DNA of 64,000 bases, taken from the NCBI GenBank assembly GCA_002632355.1, contig NSJJ01000003.1:186001-250000 (forward strand). Reading direction: 5' to 3'. The position numbers were made by a program, and so were the translations under genes. The number at the start of each line of letters is the position of its first letter. Position 1 is the stretch's first letter. The DNA is from Sulfuricella denitrificans. GTDB taxonomy: Bacteria; Pseudomonadota; Gammaproteobacteria; Burkholderiales; Sulfuricellaceae. The notes beneath the pieces were generated by a model. That model did no database searches, was not told the DNA's origin, and saw only the letters and a program-made list of their open reading frames with translations. Shown one piece after another: positions 7,668-16,494 of the stretch.

Positions 7668-8969
7668 TCAGGATGCTGGGTTGAGACGTGGATGGGTTTC
7701 TTCCCCCCAGACCTGTACGATCAGGCCGGAAAGGAACATGGCGATGGCGACAAACCAGAAGGCTTCCTCGATGGCGCCGCTCCAGTGGGCGACCAGGCCC
7801 AGCGCCAGCGCGCCAATGCCGTAGCCCAGGTCGCGCCAGAAACGGTAGATGCCAATGGCCGAGCCGCGCCAGTTGGGGTGGGCGATGTCGGATACCGCGG
7901 CGGACAGGTTGGGATAGAGCAGGGCCATGCCGAAGCCGGTCACTGCCGCCGAGAACGACCACCAGGCCACGCTTTCGCCCAGCAGCATCAACCCTACGCC
8001 GGCACCGCAAAGCCACATCCCCGCCACGATCGGCTTCTGCCGCCCGACATGGTCGGAGAGCTTGCCGGTGAAAAACTGCGAGCCGCCCCAGACGAAGCCG
8101 TAAATGCCGATCACCCAGCCGATGTTGGCGAGCGACAGGCCGTGGCGGTAAAGAAACACCGGATAGAACACCCAGATCAGGGCATCGACGAACTTCTCCA
8201 CCAGTCCCGCCTGGCTCACCGCGGCCATGCGCCGGTCGCGCCAGGACATGAGGGTGAATACTTCCCAGGTGGTGGGCTGGTCGGGGATGTTGTCCGGGTA
8301 GCGCGGCTTCGGGCCGCTGGTCTTGCCGGCTGCATGTTTCGCACCCTCGGCCCTGGCCCAGGGCAACGTGTCCTTCACCCACAGCACGGTCAGCAGTGCG
8401 GCGCTCAGGATCACGGCCAGGCCGAATATCAGCAGGCCCTGACGCGGGCCGAAGGCGCTCGCCAGATAGCCGGTGACGATGCCTGCCACCGCCAGTCCGA
8501 CGTAGCCGGAAAACTCATTGAGGCCAATGACGAAGCCGCGCTGGTCGGGGCGGGTGAGGTCCAGCTTGGCGGTCTGGGTCATGGACCAGGTGAAGCCCTG
8601 GTTCACGCCCAGCAATACCGTGGCGAACACGATCCAGTTCCAGCTCGGGGCGTAGAGGATGATGAAAGGGATCGGCAATGCCGACGCCCAGCCCCACAGC
8701 AGCACCTTCTTCCTCCCCAGGCGCTCGGACAGGCGTCCGGCGACGAAGTTGAGCGTGCCCTTGACGAAGCCGAAGGCCACCACGAAGGTGGTGAGCAGCA
8801 GGAAGGAGCCCTTGGGCACGCCGAATTCGGTTTCCCCCAGGGCGGGTACCACGGTACGCATCATGCCGATGGTCATGCCCACCAGAAAGACCTGGATCAA
8901 CTGGTGGCCGAACTGGGCAAAATTATCGCGGATGCCGTGGCGGTATTCGATGCTTAGGCTGTTAGTCAT
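7668..8969 (-). CDS. MFS transporter
   Basis: A 433-residue major facilitator protein with about twelve membrane helices. The helix 2-3 loop motif GRLSERLGRKKVLLWG is clear, and the second-half counterpart GKLSDHVGRQKPIVAG is present, giving the usual two-fold pseudo-symmetry. Substrate is not predictable from sequence. Its place between the persulfide dioxygenase and the rhodanese suggests a sulfur compound (for instance thiosulfate, sulfite or an organosulfur anion). It is 11 bases upstream of the rhodanese gene. Confidence 0.85.
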   Translation of the reverse strand: MTNSLSIEYRHGIRDNFAQFGHQLIQVFLVGMTIGMMRTVVPALGETEFGVPKGSFLLLTTFVVAFGFVKGTLNFVAGRLSERLGRKKVLLWGWASALPIPFIILYAPSWNWIVFATVLLGVNQGFTWSMTQTAKLDLTRPDQRGFVIGLNEFSGYVGLAVAGIVTGYLASAFGPRQGLLIFGLAVILSAALLTVLWVKDTLPWARAEGAKHAAGKTSGPKPRYPDNIPDQPTTWEVFTLMSWRDRRMAAVSQAGLVEKFVDALIWVFYPVFLYRHGLSLANIGWVIGIYGFVWGGSQFFTGKLSDHVGRQKPIVAGMWLCGAGVGLMLLGESVAWWSFSAAVTGFGMALLYPNLSAAVSDIAHPNWRGSAIGIYRFWRDLGYGIGALALGLVAHWSGAIEEAFWFVAIAMFLSGLIVQVWGEETHPRLNPAS

Positions 8970-8996
8970 TTTATTCCTTGTTTGTTCCTCTCCCCT

Positions 8997-9079
8997 TGCC
9001 TTCGGCTACGCTCAGGCAACGGCGAGAGAGCGTGATATGACGCCCCTCCACTGCTGTTGCCTGAGCGTAGCCGAAGGCA
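8997..9079. repeat. REP/BIME-like palindrome pair
   Basis: A 24-bp arm containing CCTTCGGCTACGCTCAGG (8997-9020) recurs as a perfect inverted copy at 9056-9079, with a 35-base spacer. Each arm contains the GTAG tetranucleotide next to an imperfect hairpin typical of REP sequences mobilised by RAYT transposases. It lies between the dioxygenase and MFS genes and may stabilise or partially terminate the transcript. Confidence 0.7.
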
Positions 9080-9086
9080 GAAGAGC

Positions 9087-9845
9087 TCAGGAGACGCGTG
9101 ATTTTCGCTCTTGCTGTCCCAGATTGGCCGCAATGATGCGTTCCATCTCCGCCGGGCGGGGCGGAATGCCGGACAGGATGTGATGGACGAACTCGTCCTT
9201 GCTGGTGATCTTCAGCCCGGTGTTGAAGCGCTTCTCGAAGCCCACCGTCGAGGACGGCTTGCCGGAAATGCCTGCGCCGCACACGCTGCCGGAAGTGTGG
9301 CCGGGAAACAGTTCCACCGAGTCGGGCAGGCTCATGAGTTTGCTGTGCAGGCTGTCGAACAGCTGCTCCGCCCATTCCTTGCCCTTGCCCGCCAGGTCGG
9401 GGCGGCCGATGCTGCCCACGAACAGGGTGTCGCCGGTGAGGACGAACCACGGCTCGGCGCTGCGGCGCTTGTCGGTCACCGCAAGGCTGATGGAATCCGG
9501 CGTGTGGCCGGGGGTATGCATGACCTGCACCGCCACGTTGCCGACTTCGATGGTTTCCCCGTCGACCAGGGTATGGAAAGGAAACTTCACCCGCTCCTGG
9601 TTCGACTCGTGCAGGCAGTAGCGTGCGCCGGTTTTCTCGGCCAGGGCCCGCCCGCCGGAATAATGGTCGGCGTGTACGTGGGTGTCGATGACGTGGGTAA
9701 TTTTGACGTTTTGCTGCGCGGCCTGTTCGATGAACCAGTCCTCGTCGCCCGCGACCGGATCGACGGCGATCGCCACCGTGCAGGAACCGCAGCCGAGCAG
9801 ATAGGAAAGAGTGGCTTCGGGCGCCAAACGTTGTCTGAGAAACAT
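9087..9845 (-). CDS. ETHE1-like persulfide dioxygenase / MBL-fold hydrolase
   Basis: A 252-residue metallo-beta-lactamase fold protein. The metal motif THVHADHYSGG, the downstream HTPGHTPDS, LTGDTLFVGSIGRPDL and the late FPGHTSG match ETHE1/Blh-type persulfide dioxygenases, which oxidise glutathione persulfide to sulfite with mononuclear iron. AGGAGG precedes the ATG. The palindrome at 9863-9886 lies just upstream, and the ArsR-rhodanese gene lies next to it. This resembles known BigR/Blh arrangements. The sulfite formed could leave through the TauE/SafE protein. Confidence 0.88.
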   Translation of the reverse strand: MFLRQRLAPEATLSYLLGCGSCTVAIAVDPVAGDEDWFIEQAAQQNVKITHVIDTHVHADHYSGGRALAEKTGARYCLHESNQERVKFPFHTLVDGETIEVGNVAVQVMHTPGHTPDSISLAVTDKRRSAEPWFVLTGDTLFVGSIGRPDLAGKGKEWAEQLFDSLHSKLMSLPDSVELFPGHTSGSVCGAGISGKPSSTVGFEKRFNTGLKITSKDEFVHHILSGIPPRPAEMERIIAANLGQQERKSRVS

Positions 9846-9862
9846 GCTGCCTCCTATTTATA

Positions 9863-9886
9863 TTATTCAAACGAATGCTTGAATAA
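9863..9886. promoter_or_regulatory. ArsR-type operator palindrome
   Basis: TTATTCAA-N8-TTGAATAA is a perfect 8+8 inverted repeat. Inside it ATTC-N4-GAAT (9865-9876) is repeated at 6807-6818. It is 18 bases upstream of the dioxygenase ATG and 40 bases from the end of the regulator gene. The position and palindrome length fit an ArsR-family dimer. Confidence 0.72.
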
Positions 9887-9925
9887 TAAGCGAAGCAGGC
9901 CGATTGTCAACAGAAATTTAGCGGA

Positions 9926-10600
9926 TCAGGAGGTCGTGCCAGAGCCGGTCGGGAGATCCTCGGCTTTCCACTCCGGGAAGCCGTCTTCCAGACGCCGGGC
10001 GCGGTAGCCATGCTGGCGCAGTTGCGCGACCGCGTCGAAGGCCAGCATGCAGTAGGGGCCGCGGCAATAGGCCACGATTTCCTGCTCGATCGGGAGTTTT
10101 TCCAGGTGATCGGCCAGCAAGGCCAGCGGGATGTTGATGGCGCCGTCGATGTGACCGGCATCGAATTCGGAGGAAGGGCGCACGTCGATGACGATGGCTT
10201 CGCCATCGCGCACACGATTCATCAGTTCTTCGCGGCGGATGGGGGTGAGGTTGTCCTTGCTCTCGAAGTTGTCGCGCACGATGCGGTCCACTTCGGCCAC
10301 ATGCAGTTCGGCAACCTTGTGCATGGCGGAGACAAGGCGCAGCACGTCATCGCTGGAGAGGCGGTAGATCACCTGCAGGCCTTCCTTGCGCGACTGCACC
10401 AGGCCCCCTTCGCGCAGGATTTGCAGGTGATGGGAGGTATTGGCGACCGACATGCCGCTGGCCTGCGATAGCGCATCCACGCCGCGCTCGCCCTGGGCGA
10501 GGGCTTCAAGCAGTTCAAGGCGGTTGGCACTGGCGAGGGATTTCGCTACGCGGGCAAATTGCTCGAACAGGCGCTTCTTGGGCGAAAGCGGGTTAGTCAT
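9926..10600 (-). CDS. ArsR-family regulator fused to a rhodanese domain
   Basis: A 224-residue protein. Residues about 10-100 are a winged helix (LASANRLELLEALAQGE, SVANTSHHLQILREGGLV), and residues about 120-215 a rhodanese domain (VIDVRPSSEFDAGHIDGAIN) with active-site loop YCRGPYCMLA. The loop has two cysteines, so a persulfide or disulfide could form on the sensor itself. No ArsR metal-site CxC motif is seen in the HTH part. It follows ubiD by seven bases but probably governs the sulfur genes. I infer repression relieved by sulfane sulfur, as for BigR/SqrR-type ArsR proteins, although those sense through HTH-domain cysteines. Confidence 0.88.
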   Translation of the reverse strand: MTNPLSPKKRLFEQFARVAKSLASANRLELLEALAQGERGVDALSQASGMSVANTSHHLQILREGGLVQSRKEGLQVIYRLSSDDVLRLVSAMHKVAELHVAEVDRIVRDNFESKDNLTPIRREELMNRVRDGEAIVIDVRPSSEFDAGHIDGAINIPLALLADHLEKLPIEQEIVAYCRGPYCMLAFDAVAQLRQHGYRARRLEDGFPEWKAEDLPTGSGTTS

Positions 10601-10607
10601 GGTTGAA

Positions 10608-12071
10608 TTATAGCCCGAGTTCCCGCCACATCCCGTCCACCCGGTGTTTGACTGCTTCATCCATGACAATCGGCCGTCCCCATTCGCGGCTGGTTTCGCC
10701 CGGCCATTTGTTGGTGGCGTCCATGCCCATTTTTGAACCCAGGCCCGAGACCGGGCTGGCGAAGTCAAGGTAGTCGATGGGGGTGTTTTCGATCAAGAGC
10801 GTGTCGCGCGCCGGGTCGACGCGGGTGGTCATGGCCCAGATCACTTCCTTCCAGTCGCGGATGTTGACGTCCTCATCGGTGACGATGATGAATTTGGTGT
10901 ACATGAACTGGCGCAGGAAGCTCCACACGCCGAACAGCACGCGCTTGGCGTGGCCGGGGTACTGTTTCCTGATGCTGACGATGGCCATGCGGTAGGAGCA
11001 GCCTTCGGGCGGGAGGTAGAAATCGGTGATTTCCGGGTATTGTTTCTGCAGCAGCGGCACGAACACTTCGTTCAGGGCCACGCCGAGGATGGCCGGTTCG
11101 TCCGGCGGTTTGCCGGTGTAGGTGCTGTGGTAGATTGGATTCTTGCGCAGGGTGATGCGCTCGATGGTGAAAACAGGAAAGTCGGCCACTTCGTTGTAAT
11201 AGCCAGTGTGGTCGCCGTAGGGGCCCTCCGGCGCCATTTCGCCGGGGTGGATCACGCCTTCGAGCACGATTTCGGCGCTGGCGGGCACCTGCAGGTCATT
11301 GCCCAGGCATTTCACCAGCTCGGTTTTCGAGCCGCGCAGGAGGCCGGCGAACTGGTATTCGGAGAGCGAGTCCGGCACTGGCGTCACCGCGCCCAGTATC
11401 GTGGCCGGGTCGGCGCCCAGGGCCACGGAAACCGGGAAGGGCTGGCCCGGATGGGCTTCCTGGAAGTCGCGCAGGTCCAGCGCGCCGCCGCGATGGGCAA
11501 GCCAGCGCATGATGACCTTGTTGGGGGCGATCACCTGCTGGCGGTAGATGCCGAGGTTCTGGCGTTTCTTGTACGGCCCGCGCGTGATCACCAGACCCCA
11601 TGTGATGAGCGGCGCCACGTCGCCCGGCCAGCAGGTCTGGATGGGGAGCTTGGCGAGATCGACGTCCTTGCCTTCCCACACCACATCCTGGCAGGGGGCG
11701 CTGGAAAGCTCTTTCGGTGCCATGTTGAGCACCTGCTTGAAGATCGGCAGCTTGTCCCAGGCTTCTTTCAGTCCCTTGGGCGGTTCCGGCTCTTTCAGGA
11801 AAGCCAGCAGTTTGCCGACTTCGCGCAACGCTGCCACCGAATCCTCGCCCATGCCCATGGCGACGCGTTTCGGCGTGCCGAACAGGTTGGCCAGTACCGG
11901 AATGCTGTGGCCTTTGGCATTCTCGAACAAAATGGCCGGGCCTTCCGCACGCAGCACGCGATCGCAGATTTCGGTCATTTCCAGGCGGGGGTCGATTTCC
12001 GTGCTGATACGCTTGAGTTCGCCCTGTTGCTCCAGTTGCGCGATGAAGTCGCGCAGGTCCTTGTATTTCAT
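10608..12071 (-). CDS. ubiD: 4-hydroxy-3-polyprenylbenzoate decarboxylase (UbiD)
   Basis: A 487-residue prenylated-FMN-dependent decarboxylase of ubiquinone synthesis. The start [20 protein letters not shown], the middle [23 protein letters not shown] and the terminal-third DEPAILG and [17 protein letters not shown] are diagnostic; the Glu of the E-R-E catalytic triad lies in the EGPYGDHTG and FTIERITL segments. Full length for the family. The ATG overlaps the stop of the upstream membrane protein by four bases. The cofactor partner ubiX is not in the window. Confidence 0.95.
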   Translation of the reverse strand: MKYKDLRDFIAQLEQQGELKRISTEIDPRLEMTEICDRVLRAEGPAILFENAKGHSIPVLANLFGTPKRVAMGMGEDSVAALREVGKLLAFLKEPEPPKGLKEAWDKLPIFKQVLNMAPKELSSAPCQDVVWEGKDVDLAKLPIQTCWPGDVAPLITWGLVITRGPYKKRQNLGIYRQQVIAPNKVIMRWLAHRGGALDLRDFQEAHPGQPFPVSVALGADPATILGAVTPVPDSLSEYQFAGLLRGSKTELVKCLGNDLQVPASAEIVLEGVIHPGEMAPEGPYGDHTGYYNEVADFPVFTIERITLRKNPIYHSTYTGKPPDEPAILGVALNEVFVPLLQKQYPEITDFYLPPEGCSYRMAIVSIRKQYPGHAKRVLFGVWSFLRQFMYTKFIIVTDEDVNIRDWKEVIWAMTTRVDPARDTLLIENTPIDYLDFASPVSGLGSKMGMDATNKWPGETSREWGRPIVMDEAVKHRVDGMWRELGL

Positions 12072-12412
12072 TGCGGAAGTATTTCCTTGCCGTCATTGAG
12101 TTTCAGCCAGCCCTTGACGATGCGGTAGATCATCCAGATGGCATCGGCCACCAGGATGAACCAGCCTATGATGAGAACAAAAGTGATGGCCCCGATCACG
12201 CCCCACAGCAGCCCGAACCAGAAGGTGCGGATCTGCCAGCGGAAGTGCGATTCCAGCCAGGTGCCACGGATGTCATCGATTTTTACGTAATTGATGATGA
12301 TGGCGACAATGGCGGTAATGCCAACGAAGAAGGATAAAGCCTGCAGCGCATAGACCACGGTGGTGATGGTCTTGGCAGAATCGAGGCTGCGCTCAATGTT
12401 CGGTTCGGACAT
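12068..12412 (-). CDS. DUF4870-like small membrane protein
   Basis: A 114-residue inner-membrane protein with three hydrophobic segments (about residues 15-42, 62-88 and 90-103). The [26 protein letters not shown] block between helices 1 and 2 is typical of the DUF4870/Tic20-like group. Function unknown. It is coupled to ubiD by a four-base overlap, which may only reflect transcript organisation. The 141 bases to its right (12413-12553) contain no gene I can support. Confidence 0.75.
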   Translation of the reverse strand: MSEPNIERSLDSAKTITTVVYALQALSFFVGITAIVAIIINYVKIDDIRGTWLESHFRWQIRTFWFGLLWGVIGAITFVLIIGWFILVADAIWMIYRIVKGWLKLNDGKEILPQ

Positions 12413-12553
12413 CCTTTTCTCCTGATGATGATCAGCTCGCCCGCTTTGCTGTACTGGCGCAGCATGAAGGGGCGGAAAGTCCAGAGTATGTCCAAAAACG
12501 GGGCGCTTGCCAATCGCGACTACGAGAGAAGAAGCGGCTGAAACGCTTACCCC

Positions 12554-13363
12554 CTATAGATGCAGGAGCTTTTCCAGTTCGGCATAGTCCTGCGGTTTGG
12601 CCGGTTCAAAGCCAGGAAAACTGGAGTATCTGAAATACTCATGCGCCTCGCTGTCCTGGCTGGCTTTGAGCAGTGCGTGGGTCACCGCTTCCCTGAAGCC
12701 TTCAGAAAGGTCGCCACGTACGGCAAAGGTGAGATGCGGCATGCCCTTGCCTTGCATGACCATATTGATGTCGTTGCCCTTGTTGGTCCAGGCATTGAAC
12801 AGGCCGCTGTTGGCGACGCCGATGTCGATCAGGTTGAGTTTCATGGCCGCCAGAACGCCATCTACATCCCTGAAGTAAGTGATGCTCTTGAAATGGCTGG
12901 CCGGATCAATTCCCATACCTTGCAAATGAGCCATTCCCAGTTGCGTGATCATCGAATCCTTGTCGGTGAAACCGATACGCTTGCCTTTCATGTCTTCCGG
13001 GAACGCGATACCGCTTGAGGATAGACTCATGAAGGCGGCCGAAAGCAATCCAGGAATTTTTGCCACGGGCTGGTAGCCTGCCTGTTTGCTGGCGCTCAGG
13101 ATCATGCTGGGCGGACCGTACATGAAGGTGAAGCGTTTCGCCTGCGCCTTTTTCAGGTATTCGGCATGCGTCTTGACTGTTTCGATCCGTACCGGTTGTT
13201 TCAGAACGCGTGAAAGGTAGCGTGTCAGCCCCTGATATTCCTGCACCACCAAAATTGGGCTCTTGCTGTATTCCTGGATACCGAGAATCAGGATTTCCTC
13301 TGCCCACGCCCCGGTGCTTAGCAGCATTCCAAGAAGCACACCCCATCGTTGCTGTTTTTTCAT
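12554..13363 (-). CDS. PhnD-like periplasmic binding protein
   Basis: A 269-residue secreted protein: signal peptide WGVLLGMLLSTGAWA cut before EEI, followed by a PhnD/SsuA-type binding fold with YQGLTRYLSRVLKQPV, FTFMYGPPSM, GKRIGFTDKDSM and DIGVANSG. Homologues bind phosphonate, phosphite or other small anions. No ABC permease or ATPase is nearby. Instead the gene lies 57 bases downstream of a membrane PAS-GGDEF protein, so it may be a ligand-sensing partner. GGGGGAGAA precedes the ATG. Confidence 0.82.
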   Translation of the reverse strand: MKKQQRWGVLLGMLLSTGAWAEEILILGIQEYSKSPILVVQEYQGLTRYLSRVLKQPVRIETVKTHAEYLKKAQAKRFTFMYGPPSMILSASKQAGYQPVAKIPGLLSAAFMSLSSSGIAFPEDMKGKRIGFTDKDSMITQLGMAHLQGMGIDPASHFKSITYFRDVDGVLAAMKLNLIDIGVANSGLFNAWTNKGNDINMVMQGKGMPHLTFAVRGDLSEGFREAVTHALLKASQDSEAHEYFRYSSFPGFEPAKPQDYAELEKLLHL

Positions 13364-13420
13364 TTTCTCCCCCTTTGTTATTCATGTCTCTGTTCTGTTT
13401 GTGTTTTTTATTGCCTTAAT

Positions 13421-14911
13421 CTATCCCGGAAACACTTCCTTGAAATAGCAATAGGTGTTTTTCCCCCGTTTCTTGCTTAGATACATGGCTACATCGGCAT
13501 TATTGACAAGATTTTCCAAGTCCTTGCCATCTTCTGGAAACAGGCTGATGCCTATGCTGGCCGTGACCTTGCAAATGTGTTCTTCAATCACAAACGGTGT
13601 CATGAACTGGGAAAGAATTTTATTGGCAACCTGGCCAACCTGGTGCGCGCTTTCGATCAGGGGCAGAATGACCGCGAACTCGTCCCCACCCATGCGCGCC
13701 ACAGTATCCGAACATCGCACGCTTTTTTCCAGCCGGCATGCCACTTCCTGCAGCAGTTTGTCGCCAGTTTTGTGGCCGTAGTTGTCATTGATTGCCTTGA
13801 AGCCGTCGAGATCAATGAAAAGCACGGCAAAGTGACGTTCCTGCCGGTCAGACTGCATGAAAATCTGGTTCAGGCGCTCATAAAACAATTCCCGGTTGGG
13901 CAGGGCGGTCAGCCTGTCGTAGTTTGCGATGTGAGAAAGATTTTCTTCCTGCTTCTTGCGCTCCGTGATGTCGCGCTTGATGGCGACAAAGCGCACTACT
14001 TCTCCCGCGTTATTGGTAACCGGGGAAATAGCCATTTCCTCGGTATACAGTGTGCCGTTCTTGTGCCGGTTGATCAGTTCGCCTTTCCAAACCTTGCCGG
14101 CAAGAATGGTTTGCCACATGGCATGATAAAAATCCCGATCCTGTCGGCCGCTTTTGACGATGGAAGGACGTTGTCCGATGGCTTCTGTCAATGTAAATCC
14201 GGTATTGCGGGTGTAGGCCGGATTGACATATTCGATAAAGCCGTTACGGTCGGTAATGACAACTCCATCGGGCGCCGCTTCGATGGCTACGCTACGTGCC
14301 TGAAGAATATCAAGAGTGTATTTTTGTGCGGTGATGTCGCGGCTGACGCCTTCAAGTGCGACAGGTGCCCCGGCTTCATCGCGGATCACTGTAACCGTGG
14401 CTTCAGTCCATATGGAGGTGCCATCACGGCACAGTTGCTCCATTTCCCAGCGTTCCTGCGACAGGCGGCCGTAATGGAGCAGGTGTCCGATTGCTTCGCG
14501 AACAGCGAGTGCCGAAACGGGAGTGAAGCTTTCTTCCAGCCCTTGTGTCATCGCCTCAAGAGCCGAGTAGCCGCGCAGCTTTTCCACCGCAGGGTTGATG
14601 TAGGTCAAGCGGCCTTCCAGATCCATGGTCCAGATCATGTCAGAGGTGTTGTCGGTCAGCTGCCGGTAGCGGCTTTCCCTTTTTCGCAGTCGGTCGTTGG
14701 TTTCGTTAAGGATTCTGGTTTTCTGACGCAGGCGGATATTCAGGCGGAGCGAAAAGGCAGTGGCAGCGAAAGACAGGAGTAGAAACACAAGCATCAGGTT
14801 TGATCCGTCCTGATGGCTGCTCAAGAGAGGCAGGTTTTCTGCTGCGCTCATGCCCGTGACAAGCAGACAGAGCAAAACCATGCCAAATATCTGGCATATC
14901 TTCATTGCCAT
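13421..14911 (-). CDS. Membrane PAS-PAS diguanylate cyclase
   Basis: A 496-residue protein: N-terminal signal/hydrophobic segment, a second helix near residues 40-58, a coiled linker, two PAS/PAC modules (about 70-195 and 205-325), and a GGDEF domain whose intact active site MGGDEF spans G408 to F412. The helix DLDGFKAINDNYGHKTGD completes the catalytic site, so synthesis of cyclic-di-GMP is expected. No EAL domain follows. The short periplasmic loop offers little ligand-binding capacity, which makes partnership with the downstream PhnD-like protein plausible. Confidence 0.9.
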   Translation of the reverse strand: MAMKICQIFGMVLLCLLVTGMSAAENLPLLSSHQDGSNLMLVFLLLSFAATAFSLRLNIRLRQKTRILNETNDRLRKRESRYRQLTDNTSDMIWTMDLEGRLTYINPAVEKLRGYSALEAMTQGLEESFTPVSALAVREAIGHLLHYGRLSQERWEMEQLCRDGTSIWTEATVTVIRDEAGAPVALEGVSRDITAQKYTLDILQARSVAIEAAPDGVVITDRNGFIEYVNPAYTRNTGFTLTEAIGQRPSIVKSGRQDRDFYHAMWQTILAGKVWKGELINRHKNGTLYTEEMAISPVTNNAGEVVRFVAIKRDITERKKQEENLSHIANYDRLTALPNRELFYERLNQIFMQSDRQERHFAVLFIDLDGFKAINDNYGHKTGDKLLQEVACRLEKSVRCSDTVARMGGDEFAVILPLIESAHQVGQVANKILSQFMTPFVIEEHICKVTASIGISLFPEDGKDLENLVNNADVAMYLSKKRGKNTYCYFKEVFPG

Positions 14912-15074
14912 TCCCCAGTTCGATATGTCTTGTTTTATTGATCAGATTGCTGTGGCCAAACGAATGTTTTTATCGGCCAATCGAACTAGGACGGAAGGAC
15001 AGTGGAATTTATTCCATTTATTTGCAGGGGAGGATGAATGGCCTCCAGCAATGCAGCCATTCGATGCAGGATGT

Positions 15075-15521
15075 CTAGCGGGTACGGAAGGACATATGGC
15101 AGGCGACGCAGCTCGATGTGAGCTGTTGCAAAGCCGCAAGCGCCCGGGTCCGGTCGCCTTGCTTCGCCACTTTGGCGAATTCGGTCGCGGTATCGTGCAT
15201 GTTCCAGCCCATCTGCTGCATGGTGTCCGGCATGAAGCGGCCTGGACCCTGGCCGCGAGCGATGGCGGCATGCTTGCCCATGGTGCTCTGGCCCATGCGC
15301 TTCTCGGCAGTTTCGGATGCGGCGTCAAGCTTGTTTTCCGCCAGGTAGCCGATGATTTCGTTCAGTGCCAAAAGATGGTCCTGCATGTCGGCGCGCATCA
15401 GGCTGCGCGGCAGGTCGGGCATGTCGACCAACTGGCGGTGATCCTGGGGCGGGGCAGGCGCTTGTGCCAGGGCCAGTGAGGCGGGCAGCAACAGGGCAAG
15501 CATCAACATCATGTGGCGCAT
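15075..15521 (-). CDS. Secreted c'-type monohaem cytochrome
   Basis: A 148-residue protein with signal peptide MLMLALLLPASLALA and a single haem-c motif CVACH close to the C-terminus, followed by six residues ending SFRTR. A haem site at the extreme C-terminus of a helical domain is the layout of the cytochrome c'/c556 family. Such proteins bind NO or act as soluble carriers, which would suit a denitrifier, but the ligand state cannot be read from the sequence. GGAGTT precedes the ATG. The gap 14912-15074 has a weak hairpin (15036-15062) and no gene. Confidence 0.8.
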   Translation of the reverse strand: MRHMMLMLALLLPASLALAQAPAPPQDHRQLVDMPDLPRSLMRADMQDHLLALNEIIGYLAENKLDAASETAEKRMGQSTMGKHAAIARGQGPGRFMPDTMQQMGWNMHDTATEFAKVAKQGDRTRALAALQQLTSSCVACHMSFRTR

Positions 15522-15603
15522 GACAACTCCTTGGCGCGGATTAAAACCAGTTCGACCGGGGCGAAATTAATGTTAACACGCCCTGACTGGGTTGGGCGTG
15601 GCT

Positions 15604-16494
15604 TCAGAATACCTGCCTGATGGCGAACCAGGTGGTCTGCCAGTCGTTCAGCAGGATGCCGCCGAAAATCGCTGCGCCAAACCAGTTGTTGTGGATAAAG
15701 GCCTTGAAGCATTTATCCTTTTCCCGGTTCCTGATCAGGGTGTAGTGGTAGGTGGCGATGCCCAGCGCCACGGCAAGCCCGAGGTAGTAATACAGTCCGA
15801 GTTTGAGCGCTGCGCCGATACCGGCGAGGATGGCCAAAGTCATGGCGTAGCAGACCAGCACCGCCAGCACGTCGTATTGACCGAAGGTGATGGCGGAAGT
15901 CTTGATGCCGATCCTGAGGTCGTCCTCGCGGTCCACCATGGCATATTCGGTGTCGTAGGCAACCGCCCAGAAAATGTTGGCCAGCAGCATGAGCCAGGCA
16001 ATCGCCGGCACTTCGCCCGTTTGCGCCGCGAATGCCATGGGAATGCCGAAGCCGAAGGCAACGCCGAGGTAGGCCTGGGGAATGGCAAGAAAGCGCTTGG
16101 TGAACGGGTAGCTGCCAGCCAGGAAGAAGGCGACGATGGACAGCATGATGGTCAGTTTGTTGAGGCGCAGGATCAGAAGCAGGGCGCTAATGATGAGCGC
16201 GGCGAACAGGGTCAGTGCTTCTTTTTTGCTTACCAGTCCGGCGGCCATGGGGCGGTTCCGGGTGCGCTCGACGTGCGGGTCGAAATTGCGGTCGGCGTAA
16301 TCGTTGATGACGCAGCCCGCCGATCTCATCAGCACCGTGCCGAGCATGAAAATCCACAGAATGAGCCAGTTTGGCTGCCCGGCAGAGGAAATCCACAGCG
16401 CCCACAGCGTTGGCCAGGCCAGCAGCAGGATGCCGATGGGCCTGTCCAGCCGCATCAGTTTTTCATAGAGGTCGAGTTTTTCTTTCAGCTTCAT
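15604..16494 (-). CDS. ubiA: 4-hydroxybenzoate polyprenyltransferase (UbiA)
   Basis: A 296-residue membrane prenyltransferase with about eight helices. The first Asp-rich motif NDYADRNFDPHVERT and the second DTEYAMVDREDD bind the Mg-pyrophosphate of the polyprenyl donor, and RPIGILLLAWPTLWAL is a family signature. It attaches the side chain to 4-hydroxybenzoate in ubiquinone synthesis. The start at 16494 overlaps the ubiC stop by four bases; a longer reading through ubiC in the same frame is not meaningful. Confidence 0.95.
   Translation of the reverse strand: MKLKEKLDLYEKLMRLDRPIGILLLAWPTLWALWISSAGQPNWLILWIFMLGTVLMRSAGCVINDYADRNFDPHVERTRNRPMAAGLVSKKEALTLFAALIISALLLILRLNKLTIMLSIVAFFLAGSYPFTKRFLAIPQAYLGVAFGFGIPMAFAAQTGEVPAIAWLMLLANIFWAVAYDTEYAMVDREDDLRIGIKTSAITFGQYDVLAVLVCYAMTLAILAGIGAALKLGLYYYLGLAVALGIATYHYTLIRNREKDKCFKAFIHNNWFGAAIFGGILLNDWQTTWFAIRQVF

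Noticed and set aside
7192-8382. One long protein running from the MFS region into the rhodanese
   Set aside because: The first part is out of frame with the MFS transporter; the ATG at 7656 with AGGAAC and a signal peptide marks the real gene.
7692-8957. Long open frame antisense to the MFS gene
   Set aside because: It mirrors the GC-rich codon pattern of the real gene, has low-complexity His/Gly/Gln-rich translation and no recognisable motif.
10950-12128. Open frame antisense to ubiD
   Set aside because: No domain or ribosome site; translation is Ala/Gly/His/Gln-rich as expected for a shadow of a GC-rich gene.
13577-14782. Open frame antisense to the GGDEF gene
   Set aside because: The PAS-GGDEF motifs on the opposite strand are unambiguous.
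15036-15062. GAATGGC/GCCATTC hairpin after the c'-type cytochrome
   Set aside because: Seven-base stem, 13-base loop and no U tract; too weak to call a terminator.
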